Part shown: positions 10,779 through 22,600 of the stretch, piece after piece | Layout: each line of letters starts with the position of its first letter | Position numbering within the stretch: the stretch's first letter is position 1 | Assembly: GCA_028641055.1 (NCBI GenBank) | Contig: CM054061.1 | Coordinates: 60,656,974-60,720,973, forward strand | Direction: 5' to 3' | Source of the DNA: Alopecurus myosuroides | Lineage: Eukaryota; Streptophyta; Magnoliopsida; Poales; Poaceae | Length of the DNA: 64,000 nt | The notes under the pieces: model-generated | Database searches by the model: none | The model's input: only the letters and a program-made list of their open reading frames with translations | What the model was told of the DNA's origin: nothing | Program-made: the position numbers and the translations under genes

Positions 10779-12970
10779 ATGGAAGCTGCAGGTGCCAAGA
10801 CAGAAGTAATGGCTTCTTCGCTGGACACTGAGGCAGGGCAAGAGCACAAGGCCGGCATGGAGTACACTAGTGCAGCTACTGCTCATGCAATAGGCACAGG
10901 TACTACGCATGCATGATCCATCCATGCATGCATCAACTTAGGTAGTACAATTTTTTGTGGGTATAGCTAGCTTGTTAGCTTAGGTACGTTGTTCATGCAT
11001 GGCAGATTCGTGGCAGCAGGTGGGGCTACTCATGCTGGTCGGCTTCAACTGCGCCTACGTGTTGAGCTTCTCCAACCTGATGATGGTGCCCTTGGGATGG
11101 GGCTGGGGCCTCACCTGTCTGCTGCTCGTCGGCGGTGCCACGTGGTATGCCAACTGGCTCCTCGCCGGGCTCCATATCATCCAAGGCCAGAGGTTCATTC
11201 GCTACAGGGATCTCATGGGATTTGTTTTCGGTACGCTTTCCTTGTTTACACCTCCTTGGATCGATGGGAACTTATTGTAATGTACTCCATATTGGTAGCT
11301 GATGTTTTTGCTTTATGCTGTAATTTCCACCTCAAGGGAGAAAGATGTATTACATCGTCACCGGGTACCTTCAGTTCACCACCCTGCTTCTGACCAATAT
11401 GGGCTTCATTTTACTAGGTGGAAGGGCACTCAAGGTAAATTTTACTGTTTGTTATATAAATTGATTGAGAGTCCATCTTTATATATATCTAAAAAAAGTA
11501 TGGTGACACACACAAGTATATACATATCTTCACCAGGCGATCTACGCGGATGTAACCCATTCCGTTGCACGGCTCCAGTGGTTCGTTGCTGCCACCGGCG
11601 CCATCTATTGCGCCTTTGCTTTCTTCGTGCCGACCATGTCCGCCATGAAAAACTGGCTCGCGTCCTCTGCCGCGCTGACCATAACAATGGATGTTGCCCT
11701 GTTGGTGATTCTAGTCAAGGACGGTGAGCATTACATACGGTTTCTCTATGTACTCCGTGCTATACAGTCCACCCGTTTCATATAATCATATTAGTTGCAG
11801 CTCAAACGGATATATGTAGTTCTAAAATATGTTAAAACGGAATTAAAGAGTATATAGTAGCACTACATACATAACACATACTATAATATATGTATATTCA
11901 GCTAGCGATTTATGTCGTTTTTTTAAAACCAATTAAGGGAGATCGAATAAGGACAAGGATTACAGTGTGCGTGGGACCCAAGCAGAGAAAATCTTCAACG
12001 CGTTTGGTGCGATCGCCGCTGTCCTCGTCTGCAACACAACTGGATTACTCCCCGAGATGCAGGTATAGTGACAAGTAGTGTCATGTCACTAACTAAATTA
12101 ATTTATTAAATATCATCTTTGATCTGTGTAGCTACCAGTAAAGTTAATTTATCATGCAGTTAGCTAACAACATGCATGTACTCTTAATTGGTGGTAAATC
12201 CAGTCGACGGTGCGCTCGCCGGCGGTGCCGAACATGAGGCGGGCGTTGCTGCTGGTGTACACGGTGGGCGCGGTGCTGTACTACGGGGTGAGCGTGGGCG
12301 GGTACTGGGCGTACGGCGCGTCGGTCTCCGAGTACCTCCCGAGCCAGCTCAGCGGGCCGAAGTGGGCGGTGGTGCTCATCAACGCCACGGCCTTCATGCA
12401 GAACGTCGTCTCCCAGCACATGTTCGCGGCGCCCCTCCACGAGGCGTTGGACACGCGGCTGCAGCGGCTGGACGAGGGGATGTTCTCCCGGTTCAACATG
12501 ACGCGCCGCCTCTCCGCGAGGGTGCTCCTTTTCAGCCTTAACGCCTTCGTCGCCGCGCTCTTCCCCTTCATGGGGGACTTCGTCAATCTCTTCGGCTCCT
12601 TCGCGCTCTTCCCGCTCACCTTCGTCTTCCCTAGCATGGTCGTCCTCAAGGTACTCCATCCGTTACAAAATACTCCTAGATGACTCCCATTTGTTTGGAC
12701 AAATGAAAGTCATCCATTTTATAACGGAAAAATTAAATGCATGAATTTTCAAATAATTTTTTCATGTCAGATGGTTAGAATGGAGCCGTGGTTTAATCAA
12801 CCTTGTATGTGCAGGTTGAAGGGAAAGCTAGTGGCGACACGAGATGGAGCAGGCTATGGCACTGGGCCATCATCGCCTTGTCGTCGGCTCTCTGTCTGGT
12901 TACCTCCGCCGCTGCTGTCCGTCTCATCATACAAAACGAAACGACATATCGTTTCTTTGCGGACATGTAA
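10779..12970 (+). CDS. Proline transporter (AAAP/ProT family), intact 7-exon gene
   Basis: The exons read 10779-10899, 11006-11230, 11337-11434, 11537-11723, 11938-12062, 12204-12650 and 12815-12970. Every intron is GT-AG, and the exons sum to 1359 bases (452 residues plus stop). The protein has a short acidic cytosolic N-terminus, then about eleven membrane segments. Family-typical stretches include SFSNLMMVPLGW, RFIRYRDLMGFV, AEKIFNAFGAI, GYWAYG, FPFMGDFVNLFGS and a C-terminal RFFADM. Plant ProT proteins are proton-coupled plasma-membrane importers of proline and often of glycine betaine or GABA, tied to salt and drought responses. That role is inferred from family, and the exact substrate is not provable here. 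The length fits the family (about 440-475). No frameshift or stop is present. It sits between a Helitron (ending 118 bp upstream of the ATG) and a SMART-like element (226 bp downstream). Confidence 0.92.
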
Positions 12971-13195
12971 TTTATGTACTACTATCTCCATCTAGTTTCT
13001 TCTTCCTCTCCTTCCAACTCTCAAACGTACTAAAACATGTTTATCCCATATGTTGATTGTGTTGAACCCAGCCTCTGTGGGTCGTATGGAAAAAAAATCC
13101 CATATTTTCATATTAACTGCAACTAGCAGGTGCGTGGATTTGGGTGTGGTTGCTGAATGGTTTCTTAAGTAATTCGTATGAAATGTTCAGACTAT
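12971..13195 (+). other. 3' flank/UTR of the transporter gene
   Basis: This is AT-rich sequence after the stop codon, with T-rich tracts at 12985-13010. No canonical AATAAA is evident. It ends at the SMART-like element. Confidence 0.4.
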
Positions 13196-13515
13196 TGAAT
13201 TTCTGCACTAACCAATTATCCTAAAAGTCTGAACTGATGGAAAATGCTATGCAATATATTTATATTCTAACACTTCCCCTCACGTCTAGGCTATTTTAGT
13301 CCATAGAGTGGGATCGGTGCATGTCGCAGAATATTTTTCTTTTAACTGCACGAGCAAGGTCTTGAACTTGAGACTTCTTGGTTTTCTTGGTTCTGATACC
13401 ATATTGAATTGTTGCACTAGCCATATAAAGCAAAAGTCCAAACTGATGAAAAGTGTGTAGGCGTGTATTTATATTTCAACACTCCCCCTCACGTCTAGGC
13501 TATTTTAGTCCTTAG
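13196..13515 (-). mobile_element. SMART-like miniature LTR retrotransposon, minus strand, with an extra partial unit
   Basis: On the minus strand two 77 bp LTRs (13405-13481 and 13196-13272, beginning TGTT and ending AATTCA) flank a 132 bp internal domain. The primer site TGGTATCAGAACC is at about 13391-13402, and the polypurine end CGTGAGGGGAAG is next to the 3' LTR. The overall length of about 286 bp and the gene-proximal position match the SMART elements of grasses. The right LTR is followed by another polypurine/internal start (13482-13515), so an LTR-internal-LTR-internal array existed, probably through recombination. No target duplication is visible. Confidence 0.75.
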
Positions 13516-13702
13516 AGCATATCCAATAGCCTTCTTATATTTTGCTAGAATTGCTAAAAACTGAAAATATACAAATCCAACCCCAAAACAGGGCTCCAGC
13601 AGCCTTTGTATAGGTGGTCCCCCCAGCAAAGTTTTTACAAAGCTTCCTATATTTGCATCCAGACTTTCTATATTTACAAAGTGGAGAGGCCACTTCCTAT
13701 AA
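13516..13702. repeat. Possible MITE-like fragment
   Basis: AGAGCATATCCAATAGCC near 13517-13534 resembles the start of a common class of grass MITEs (GAGCATCTCCAACAG type). A matching opposite end was not identified before the Helitron-type start at 13703. Confidence 0.25.
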
Positions 13703-16700
13703 TCTATACTACTATTAAAAGAGAAAATATGTTCTTCCCTAGGTACAACCCATCTAAGGTACACACGGAAACACAAAGCAATTTGAGCCTCACGATTAGA
13801 CCCCCTAATTGCGATCTAACCGTCAAGATAATAACTAAACCTCACCATGTGTACATTTAGCAATTTGAGATGGCGGACGAAAACTCTGCCATACGCGTCT
13901 GCTAGACCTCATCTCTCCTTCTGCTAATCTCTCTCCTTCTTCTTCCCCCAATCACGCTCATGGCACCATCCTCGCACGCCTCAGTGGCCAGTTAATCCCT
14001 CTGACGCCCTTCATATCTCCCTTCGTCTCTCCCTACGATGTCCAGACCGGCCAAAGCCCTACTCTGCCTCACACGCCTCACCGCCGCCACAAACCCCACC
14101 TAGCACACCTGGATTTCGCTGCCTCGGTCCTCGCAGACACACGCAGAAGCTTGACGGGGAGAGTAGAAGCTGGATGGGTAGGAGGGGGTGAAGGGGCTGG
14201 GGCATGAGGATACTGCAACGCTGCGGAGAGGTTTTGGCGGCGGCGCAACATGGAGGCTCTACAGGCTGAGTGGAAGAGGAGAGCCTCCCCACGTCCAATG
14301 CCGCCGGCGAGGCCATCGCTATGATGATGCGCCTGCACAGGGAGAAGAGCGAGGCCCAGATGAAGCTCTGCCAATTTTGCCTCCCCGTCGATGGCCCTCG
14401 ACACTGCCGAGATCGAGCACCTCCTCGACCTAATCGCGTGCCGCTGCACGACACCTCGCACGCGTCTGCTCGACGCAGTGGAGGCCAACCGATAATTGAT
14501 GCGGTATGGATTCGTATGTACCTGACTCATTTTCGATATTTTTTATCAGGATCTAATGATTACTGGATTGTTTTCAAAGCCATGGACAATCAACATGTCT
14601 GTTGCTGTCACTGAAATTATCAAAAGAATTTCTCAGTTTTTCTTTTCAGGTGTTTGTCAGATTGTACAGAAGCATACCTGAGACTTGACAGCTTCAGTAA
14701 GAGGAGCATTTTTGCAACCAGACTGAATCTCAAGCTTGCACATTTAACTCTTTGTAATATTGAGATGTCCAAAAATGTAGTCTGTACACTAGGTTGTACA
14801 CTAGGTACAGGGCAGTACTGATTCATCTTAATTATACAATTATTTATTCCTCTTTTCTACCGAAATATTTGCAATGCTCTATAATCAAACTTGTACTCTT
14901 ATCTCCATTACAATATTGATTTTGTTTCCTATGTATAGACGGCATGTTTTGTGTAGGAAGCCGAATCCTTACATGATCTTCAGTATATTTCTTCTTCCTG
15001 TTGTGGAATTTTGGATTCCTTGTTAGCTTGTTTCTTTCTTTTCATTTTATCTTCTGTCATTTCATTTCCTTTAGTCCATGATTGAGAGGATCAGGTCAAG
15101 GATGTGGATGCTGCAAGTCCTAGACCCTGGTTGTGAAAAGGGCTATGGTTAGCTCTGGTTGATGCTTAATGAGGTGTCGGCAGTAGGCACATGACGGTGC
15201 GTTGTAATCTCTAGGAGCAGTTCCATGTCATATGTAACGAGCACATGTGAAATTGCAAATACGATACCAGGTACGTGCTCACTGGAACTATCTTAGCACT
15301 TGAGAAATAAGGAAAGCGGATTTGAAATAGCAAAATAGTATAAGTAATCACTTACATTTTAAACCACAAGTTCTTAAGATGTTCTTCTTGTATATTGTAC
15401 ATTCCATATTCATACTTGCCAATTAACTATCTCAGGTGAGCTTTTACGTTTGCCAGGCTTTCAGGCTATTAGCATATTTTAAGTTTCATGTTAGAAATGC
15501 CTTTTGTTTACTGTTGGATTAATGGAATCTTAAGGAGCTCAAGCTATTGTCAAATAAGATGCTTATATGTAAACTGAGCTAGCTTGATTTGTAGCTTCCA
15601 CAAACTTAACTATATTGTGCATATGAAAGCTTTATGTTTGATACAGGCATATAGCAGAATGCTTGCCAAACTAATTACAACTGGTCTCAACTTTTCTGGG
15701 TGAATTGTAAAATCAGACCCATCATCTATGTAAATTGTAACAACAAATTGTGCGCCATGATTTTTACGGACTGATAACAATTCTGGGTGTAAAAAGAAGT
15801 GAAGCTAATAAACTTCTGAAGCTTCTGTGGCATTTTATATCTCGGAGAGTAGTTTGTATCCCCTTAAAATTCCTGGAAAACAATTTAATCACATGTGTTA
15901 TATTTTAAATCATGTTAAGACCGGCCTCTAACTGAATTTTGTATACCTGTACCAGGTGAATGTGCATTTATTCTTAGTACTTGATGCATCGCCTGCACAA
16001 TCCCTGGTGTATTATTGTTGACAGTGATTTTCTCTTATTAATCATGTTGTTTCCTGTCTGGTTTAGACCCATAATGTTTCTTTTTCATCACGTATGTGTA
16101 TTGTTGCACGGAGTTATTTTCCTAATGTTTTATCAGAAGTTCACTGCAAGTGTGCTTGAATTTTATAGGACTTCACAGCAGGAATAATTTTGAAATCATT
16201 GTGAAGTCGTTCACGGGGGAGTTAGCCAACGTCAAGTTACCATAGGCTTCTGGTATTCCTGTATACTACCGATTTAGGCGTTGCCCTCCCTTGAGGTATA
16301 CAAGTGAGTCATACTCCCTGCTGAATTATACCACACTTCTGAAAGAATGTTGGCCTTATTTTTGTTCAAAGCCAGAGTTTCATTGCGACTATGATCACGT
16401 GGAGTATCCACTCACATGGCTGAAGCTTCTTTTTTTAGGTGTTTTGTAGCGTCTTATTCTCAAATTTATCCTAAGATTTTTTGGCTAAGAGTTTCACATC
16501 AGACGAACAATATAGAACATATGTGATCAGTTGATTTCTTTTTTCTTTTGATAAATCTGAGTTGATTTCTGACAAGAAAAAAAAATATTTTTGTCGGTTC
16601 TCTTTTTATACAGCATACCATTGTATTTGCCAATGTAGAGGACCTCAATATTCTATAAGAAGATAAATATGATCTAAACATACTCAAAGCCGCAACTCAA

Positions 16701-16990
16701 TATATGTTTTCTAAGGACCTATTTCCAATTTGAGGTAAATAAGAACTGGGGATGTCTGTGTGATCTAATATTTATGTCGTAAATAAAGGACACTAAGGAT
16801 CAGGCAGGGAAGCCCGAGGATTTGGCGAGCTGAGTCCGCACGCAGCCGAGGGAACCTAGCGAGGCGGTTGTGCGGGTCAAGGAGGGTCAAGGCTGCCGGT
16901 TACCCGAAGCAGGGTGAACCACGATATATGTCGACATGTCCCAAGGTTGGGTGACGCTGGTAATTTTGAGGTAGGGGAGATCGACACCTT
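13703..16990 (+). mobile_element. Helitron-like element, 5' terminus only; 3' end not located
   Basis: TCTATACTACTATTAAAAGA at 13703, preceded by A, is the characteristic 5' terminus of many grass Helitrons. The following 150 bp (repeated CTAACCGTCAAGAT / ACACGGAA style) also fits. The GC-rich block at 13900-14510 contains a captured gene fragment. From 14520 to 16990 the sequence alternates T-rich, intron-like tracts with short GC patches, as captured introns would, but I recognise no further exons. No hairpin plus CTAG end was found before the tandem repeat at 16995, so the right limit is arbitrary. Confidence 0.45.
14250..14506 (+). pseudogene. Captured fragment of a GTD-binding domain (DUF593, myosin-binding/zein-binding type) gene
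   Basis: Three short overlapping frames together resemble the start of a plant GTD-binding domain. MEALQAEWK begins at 14250. A second frame then gives AAGEAIAMMMRLHREKSEAQ. A third gives MALDTAEIEHLLDLIAC starting at 14391 and continuing to LLDAVEA. The domain normally runs through these blocks in one frame as a coiled coil in membrane-anchored myosin receptors. Here at least two indels separate them, so this copy is broken. A donor-like GGTATGGAT follows near 14502, consistent with capture of an exon plus intron. It is recognised from the characteristic coiled-coil wording only, without a database match. Confidence 0.55.
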
Positions 16991-16994
16991 AGTG

Positions 16995-17800
16995 CCAAAG
17001 GAAGTGTACTGTAGCTCACGAAAACTGCGAGATAGCTCCAAATCGACGAGTTTTAATGAATGCTAGAAATGCCCATGAAATTGTCCCCTGGACCCCAAAG
17101 AGTGTGCTATAGCTCACGAAAACTACAAGATAGAACGAAATCAACGAGTTTAAATGAATGCCAGAAATGCCCTTACAATTGTCTCCGGCCCCCCAAACAG
17201 GGTACTATAGCTCACGAAAACTGCGAGATAGGTCCAAATCGACGATTTTTAATGAATGCAAGATATGCCAAATAAATTGTTCCCGGACACCCAAACATAG
17301 TGATATGGCTCACGGATACTTGGGGAAACAACCAAATCGACGAATTTGAATGAATGCCAGAAATGCCCATAAAATTGTCCCCAGACCCCCAAACGGTGTG
17401 TTATAGCTCACGAAAGTGCGAGATAGAACGAAATCAACGAGTCTTAATGAATGCCAGAAATGCCCTTGAAATTGTCTCCTGGCTCCCAAACCGGCTACTG
17501 TAGCTCACGAAAACTGCGAGGTAGGTCCAAATCGACGAGTTTTAATAAATGCCAGAAATGCCCATGAAATTGTCCCCTGGACCCCAAACAGTGTGCTATA
17601 GCTCACGAAAACTGCGAGATAGAACGAAATCAACGAGTTTTAATGAATGCTAGATATGCCAATTAAATTGTCCCTGGACACCCAAACATTGTGATATAGC
17701 TCACGGATACTGGGGGTAAGAACCAAATCGACGAATTTGAATGAATGCCAGAAATACCCATGAAATGGTCCCCGGACCCACAAACAGTGTGCTATAGAGG
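16995..17800 (+). repeat. 98 bp tandem repeat, about eight copies
   Basis: The motif AGCTCACG(A/G)A recurs at 17013, 17111, 17209, 17307, 17405, 17502, 17600 and 17698, a spacing of 97-98 bases. A degenerate last unit starts at about 17796. Each unit also contains AAATCGACGA or AAATCAACGA, TGAATGCCAGAAATGCCC and a C-rich GGACCCCCAAAC joint. Units fall into at least three types (AGAACG..., GGTCCA... and the GGATACTTGGGG type at 17307 and 17698), so the array has some higher-order order. No ORF of note crosses it. Confidence 0.95.
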
Positions 17801-18049
17801 AGAGTAGAGTCGGTGAGTAGGAACATGAGATGGAGTCGTGCGATGGTGGAAGGTTGATGGAGGTGGCTCCAAAGAAGGATTGATGCTCTACGAAAGTTAG
17901 AGGAAGAAAGCGGATCAATCCACCATTCATCTGAATCATAAAATGTGTGTTGTAAAGACGTGCGTGCACGTGCAAGGCTACTATTTTACAAAGCCTCCTA
18001 AAGTTGTCCCCAACATAATTTTGTCCCAATGACTAGTGGGCCCTATGTT

Positions 18050-18545
18050 ATGTGTGTTGCATGTGTGTGTTGTGTATTGTGTACGTGTGTAGATACGTGT
18101 ACGTATACGTGTGTGTTGTGTACATTTTTTTGCACTTTTTTTTTTACGTGTACGTGTATCCGCGTGTGATGTGTATATTTTTTTTCCACAAATTTGTTTG
18201 TGTGTATATGTGTGTACGTACATGTGTGTTGCATATATTTTTTTGCACAATTTTTTTTACGTGTACGTGTGTGTGCACATGTGTGATGTGTAGTATACGT
18301 TTACGTGTGTTGCGTACATTTTTTCACATAATTTTTTGTGTCTACAGTGTACGTGTGTGTACGTGCGTGTACATGTGTGTATGTATAAGTGTGTTGCGTA
18401 CATTTTTTGCACAGTTTTTTCGTAAGTGTACATGTATACGCGTGTGTGATGTGGTAGTATACGTGTCCATATATACTAATGTGTAGTATATATACATGTA
18501 CGCGTGTGTTGTGTTAGTGTACATGTACGTGTACGTGCAGGTGTG
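18050..18545 (+). repeat. TG/TACG-rich low-complexity repeat with poly(T) spacers
   Basis: Alternating purine-pyrimidine stretches (ACGTGTACGTGTG and variants) are interrupted at roughly 65-75 base intervals by ATTTTTTTGCACAATTTTTT spacers (18122, 18175, 18235, 18317, 18400). It looks like a degenerated minisatellite. The long frames on both strands here are composition artefacts. Confidence 0.85.
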
Positions 18546-18575
18546 TATGGCAAGTTGTCCCCACATGTCATTGTA

Positions 18576-18654
18576 TGTTTTATGCACTAGCCATATAGAC
18601 CAACAGTCTGAACTAATGGAAAGGAGCTAGGTGTGTATTTATATTTCAACACTC
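18576..18654 (-). mobile_element. SMART-like element, left part (split by the CACTA insertion)
   Basis: An LTR copy at 18576-18651 (TATGCACTAGCC ... ATTTCAACA) is followed by the first three bases of the internal domain, CTC. These bases recur at 29816 after the CACTA element. The remaining internal domain and second LTR are at 29816-30018. Confidence 0.75.
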
Positions 18655-19065
18655 CACTACTAGAGATTTGCTTATAGCAGCATATCCTACCACAGGCGAA
18701 CACGAAAACCGATGCGCCTGGGCTAATTAGCGTAGGCCAACATGTAAATGGTGCGCCTGGGGTAAGCCTGTTACCCAGGCGAACCAAACTCAGCAGCGCC
18801 TGGGGTAAAGTATGGCAGGGCCACCACCGCCGCCCCCTGGTACTCTTCCTTTACCCCAGGCGAACAGCATACCGGTTCGCCTGCAGTATAACAAATACCC
18901 CAGGTGAATTTGGGCAGAAACGCCTGGGGTAAAAAGTGGACTGGGGTAGCTCCCATTAGCGCAGGCGCACGACATCTCTGTTCGCCTAGGATAAAGAAAC
19001 GCCTAGGGTAGCACCCCTTAGCGCAGGCGCATTCCCTGCCATATTCGCCTGGGGTAATCTTTGTC
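18655..19065 (+). repeat. CACTA 5' terminal and subterminal repeats
   Basis: After the CACTACTAG terminus the motif appears in both orientations: CACAGGCGAAC near 18691, GCGCCTGGGGTAA near 18749 and 18796, CCCCAGGCGAAC near 18852, GCCTGGGGTAA near 18921, GCGCAGGCGCA near 18959 and 19021, and CGCCTGGGGTAA near 19046. Such alternating motifs allow hairpin formation and protein binding. Confidence 0.9.
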
Positions 19066-19479
19066 CTCAATAAGTGCGGCCAGCCACCCACCACCACCCC
19101 TATCCACCCCCACTCACTCACTCACTAGTCCAAACTCGACCCATTAGTGCTCCTAGCTCAATCCCCCACACCCCTCCACCATTTTTAGCTAATTTAACCA
19201 ATCATGTTTGTTATATTTTAGCTAGTATGCTACCCCACTTTCCCTCTTCCAAATCTCTCCACTAGATCTACTAACCGGACACTAGATCTCACCACAAATG
19301 CACCACTAGCTACTTCTAGATCTATCTCTCTCTTATCGGTCGTCTCTCCGGTGATCTTCGACGTCGCCATCGCGTCTATATATTTTGCATTGTGTGTCAT
19401 CTTAATAGGTGCGTGGGATTGGTCGGTGGATGAGAATTCGTTCTCTTTTTCATTTTATTGTGTTGCCATGAGGATGAGT

Positions 19480-19585
19480 TGCCAATGTTTTGCCGAAATG
19501 TTGATTCATTTCCTTTTCGGCAAATTTCTGGCGCTCCGCGTTACACCTTTTGTAGGAAGGTCATGCCGAAATTTTCCGTGAAAAC
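19480..19585 (+). promoter_or_regulatory. Hairpin leader upstream of the TNPD gene (copy 1)
   Basis: The block GCCAATGTTTTGCCGAAATG ... TTTTCGGC at 19481-19521 forms a stem (19492-19500 with 19513-19521, one mismatch) around the loop TTGATTCATTTC. It is followed by GGTCATGCCGAAATTTTCCG. The same block precedes ORF2 at 25088-25190. It probably lies in the 5' untranslated region; its function is unknown. Confidence 0.6.
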
Positions 19586-19625
19586 CGGATCTAGTTAATG
19601 AAACCTCTCTCTCTTGCATTTTGTA

Positions 19626-22600
19626 GCAATGGTCATTGCGATGAGGACAAGCGTGGTGCATAGGTACGTGCGACGCGCGACGGCCGAGATGCATCGAAAC
19701 AACCGCACCGAGATAGAGTGTCCGTGTCGAAAATGCAAGCTGGGGTCTTTGTTCAAACCAGATTCTGGTAATATGGAGAAGCACCTGCTCAGGTATAGTA
19801 TCATGGAGGGCCACACTAAGTGGATGGATGATGATGAAGACGAGGATCACGTCGAGACCAATTGGGCGGCGACATGTGAAGATGATCAGGAGGAGTCTGA
19901 ACATGGCAATGGAGAGGACGAAGAGGCTGTCGACGGAGACGACTATAGTGAAGAAGAAGTGAGTCATGGTGATCAACAACATGAAGACGAGGACATGAAC
20001 ACTCCGCTAACTTCAGTCGTGCGGGACCCTCATGTTCAAGATCTTCTTCTCAAGAACACGTCGACCGACGCCAGACGTAAATCTAAGATCACGCAACTAG
20101 AGATAGACTCTGCAACTCCGTTGTATGACGCAAGTCGCGCTTGGAGTCACGCTTGAGAGTAGCTCTGGATCTTCTAGGGATGAAGGCAAAACACGGATGG
20201 ACCGACACAAGCATGGACGATCTTCTGCGATACCTGAAGACGCACTTACCTGAAGGGAACACATGTACTAGTAGTCTACAGGAGGCCAAGAAAATCGTGT
20301 GCCCCCTCGATTTACCGCACACAAAATACCACGCTTGCGTCCGTGGCTGCATAATTTATCGTAACGAGCACGCGGACCAGATCAAATGTCCGGTGTGCGG
20401 TGTTGATCGTTACAAGAGGGGGACGAAGAAAGCTCCTAGGAAACTTGTGTGGTACTTTCCACTCATTCCCCGTCTGCAGCGGTACTTCGTGGACCCCAAG
20501 GAAGCAAAGCTCATGCGCTGGCACGAGGACAGAAAGAAGGTTGTGCTGAGCGATCCAGAACGTGTTGAAAAACCAGTGCTAACACACCCTTCGGATGCAC
20601 GTCAGTGGAAAGCATTAGACACATTCGATGAAGAATTCGGGAACGACCCAAGGAACATCAGGCTTGGTGCGAGCACCGACGGTCTCAATCCGTTTGGCAA
20701 CCAGAGCAGCAAACATAGTACCTGGCCCGTGTTTGTATGGATGTACAAACTCCCCCCGTGGTTGTGTCTGAAGAGGAAGTACATACACATGAGTATGCTG
20801 ATTCAAGGGCCGACCCAGCCAGGGAGCGCTATCAACCTGTATCTCGAGCTATTGAAGGAGGAGCTAGACACGTTGTGGGAGGAAGGGGTGGAAACATGGG
20901 ACGCCTTCAAAGAAGAAACTTTTCGTATGAGAGCCGCACTGATCACGATGGTACAGGACTATCTCGGATACAGATATATTGCGTGTCAGGTGTGCCATGG
21001 ACACAAGGCTTGTGTCAGGTGCATGGAATTTACCCCGTTTCTACAGCTACACAAGGATCCCGGAGCTTCTAAAACAGTATACATGAGGCATCGAATGTGG
21101 CTACCACAGAATGACCCGTGGAGAAAGCACGGAGACCTGTTCAACGGTAAAGATGAGCTCGATCTACCTCCACGCAAGAGAAGAGGAGAAGAGATCGATA
21201 CTCTATTGAAGAATTGGAAAACGTGTCCTCTGTCGGGAAAGGTACATAAGCGGAAGCGAGGAGAGAAAAGTGTCCTCCGCCAGAAGGACCGCTCTTGGGG
21301 GTATGGAAAAGGAGGTCCGTGTTTTGGGACTTGCGGTACTGGCCAATCCTCGGAATGCCTCACTTCTTTGATGTCATGCATATCACAAAGAATGTGTGTG
21401 AGAGCTTGCTTGGCACCCTGTTCAACATGCCAGATAGGACCAAAGACGGGCCAAAATCAAGATACGACCTGATGGTCCTGAATATCAGGAGCGAGCTTCA
21501 CTTACCGCCTTCTACACGTGAACAGACGGAGGATGACGAGGATGAGGTGGAGGAGATGGATGACCGCAAGCGGAAAAGGGCTAAGAAACACCAAACTCAC
21601 CGCCTGAAACCCTCTTGCTTCACTCTAAGCCCCGACGAGCTCGCGCAAATATTCACATGCCTCCTCGGAGTGAAATTTCCCTTAGGTTACGCGGGGCTGA
21701 TAAGCAGATACCTAGACGCGGAGAAACAAATCTTCAGCGGGATGAAGTCTCATGACTGTCACATGATGATGACGCAGATACTTCCGGTTGCAATCAGAGG
21801 GATAATGGAACCGCACGTCCGTCAAACGCTCACTGGCCTCTGTAACTTTTTCGACGTCATCACTCGGAAGTAGATAAGCGTGAAGAAACTCGGAAGGCTG
21901 CAGGAAGAGATCGTCACCATCCTATGCGAGCTTGAGATGTACTTCCCACCTGCCTTCTTTGATATTATGGTACATCTCTTGGTCCATATCGTGGACGATA
22001 TCACCAATCTTGGGCCGGTATTCTTGCACAACATGATGCGTTAGAAAGAATGAACGGGATCATCAAATCATTCGTTCGTAACAGGGCACACCCGGATGGA
22101 AGCATCGTCCAGGGATTTCTCACCGAAGAATGTATCTCTTTCTGCAAGAATTTTCTAGGCGATGAGAAGCCAGCTGTTGGTTTGCCCGCAAACAAGCACC
22201 TTGACAGGTTCATGGGGGTAGGCCACAACACTGGCAAAAGGGTAATGGATGTGGACTCCTGTGGTCAGAGAGCCGACTTTGAAAGGGCCCACCTAGTAGT
22301 GTTGCAACACATCGACGATGTCGACCCTTGGATAGAAGAGCACAAAACCACGATAAAAAACAGTGCTCACAGGTCGATAACGGAAGATGAGATATTTAGA
22401 GCACACAACTCCTCTTTCGCGACATGGTTCAAGAAGCAGATTGATGCCGATCCCCCGCCAATGACATGTCAGAAAGATAAAATTGTATTGGCCTTGTCAT
22501 ATGGCCCCGCGCCCAATCTGATGACTTGTCAAGCATACGACATCAATGGGTACACATTCTACACGGAGGAAAGAGACAAAAGTAGCGACTATCAAAACTC

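Noticed and set aside
16995..17800. CRISPR-like array
   Set aside because: Whole 98 bp units are repeated with no unique spacers, and the DNA is eukaryotic.
18052..18587. Long frames on both strands (Cys/Val/Tyr-rich and Thr/His-rich)
   Set aside because: Pure by-products of the TG/TACG repeat.
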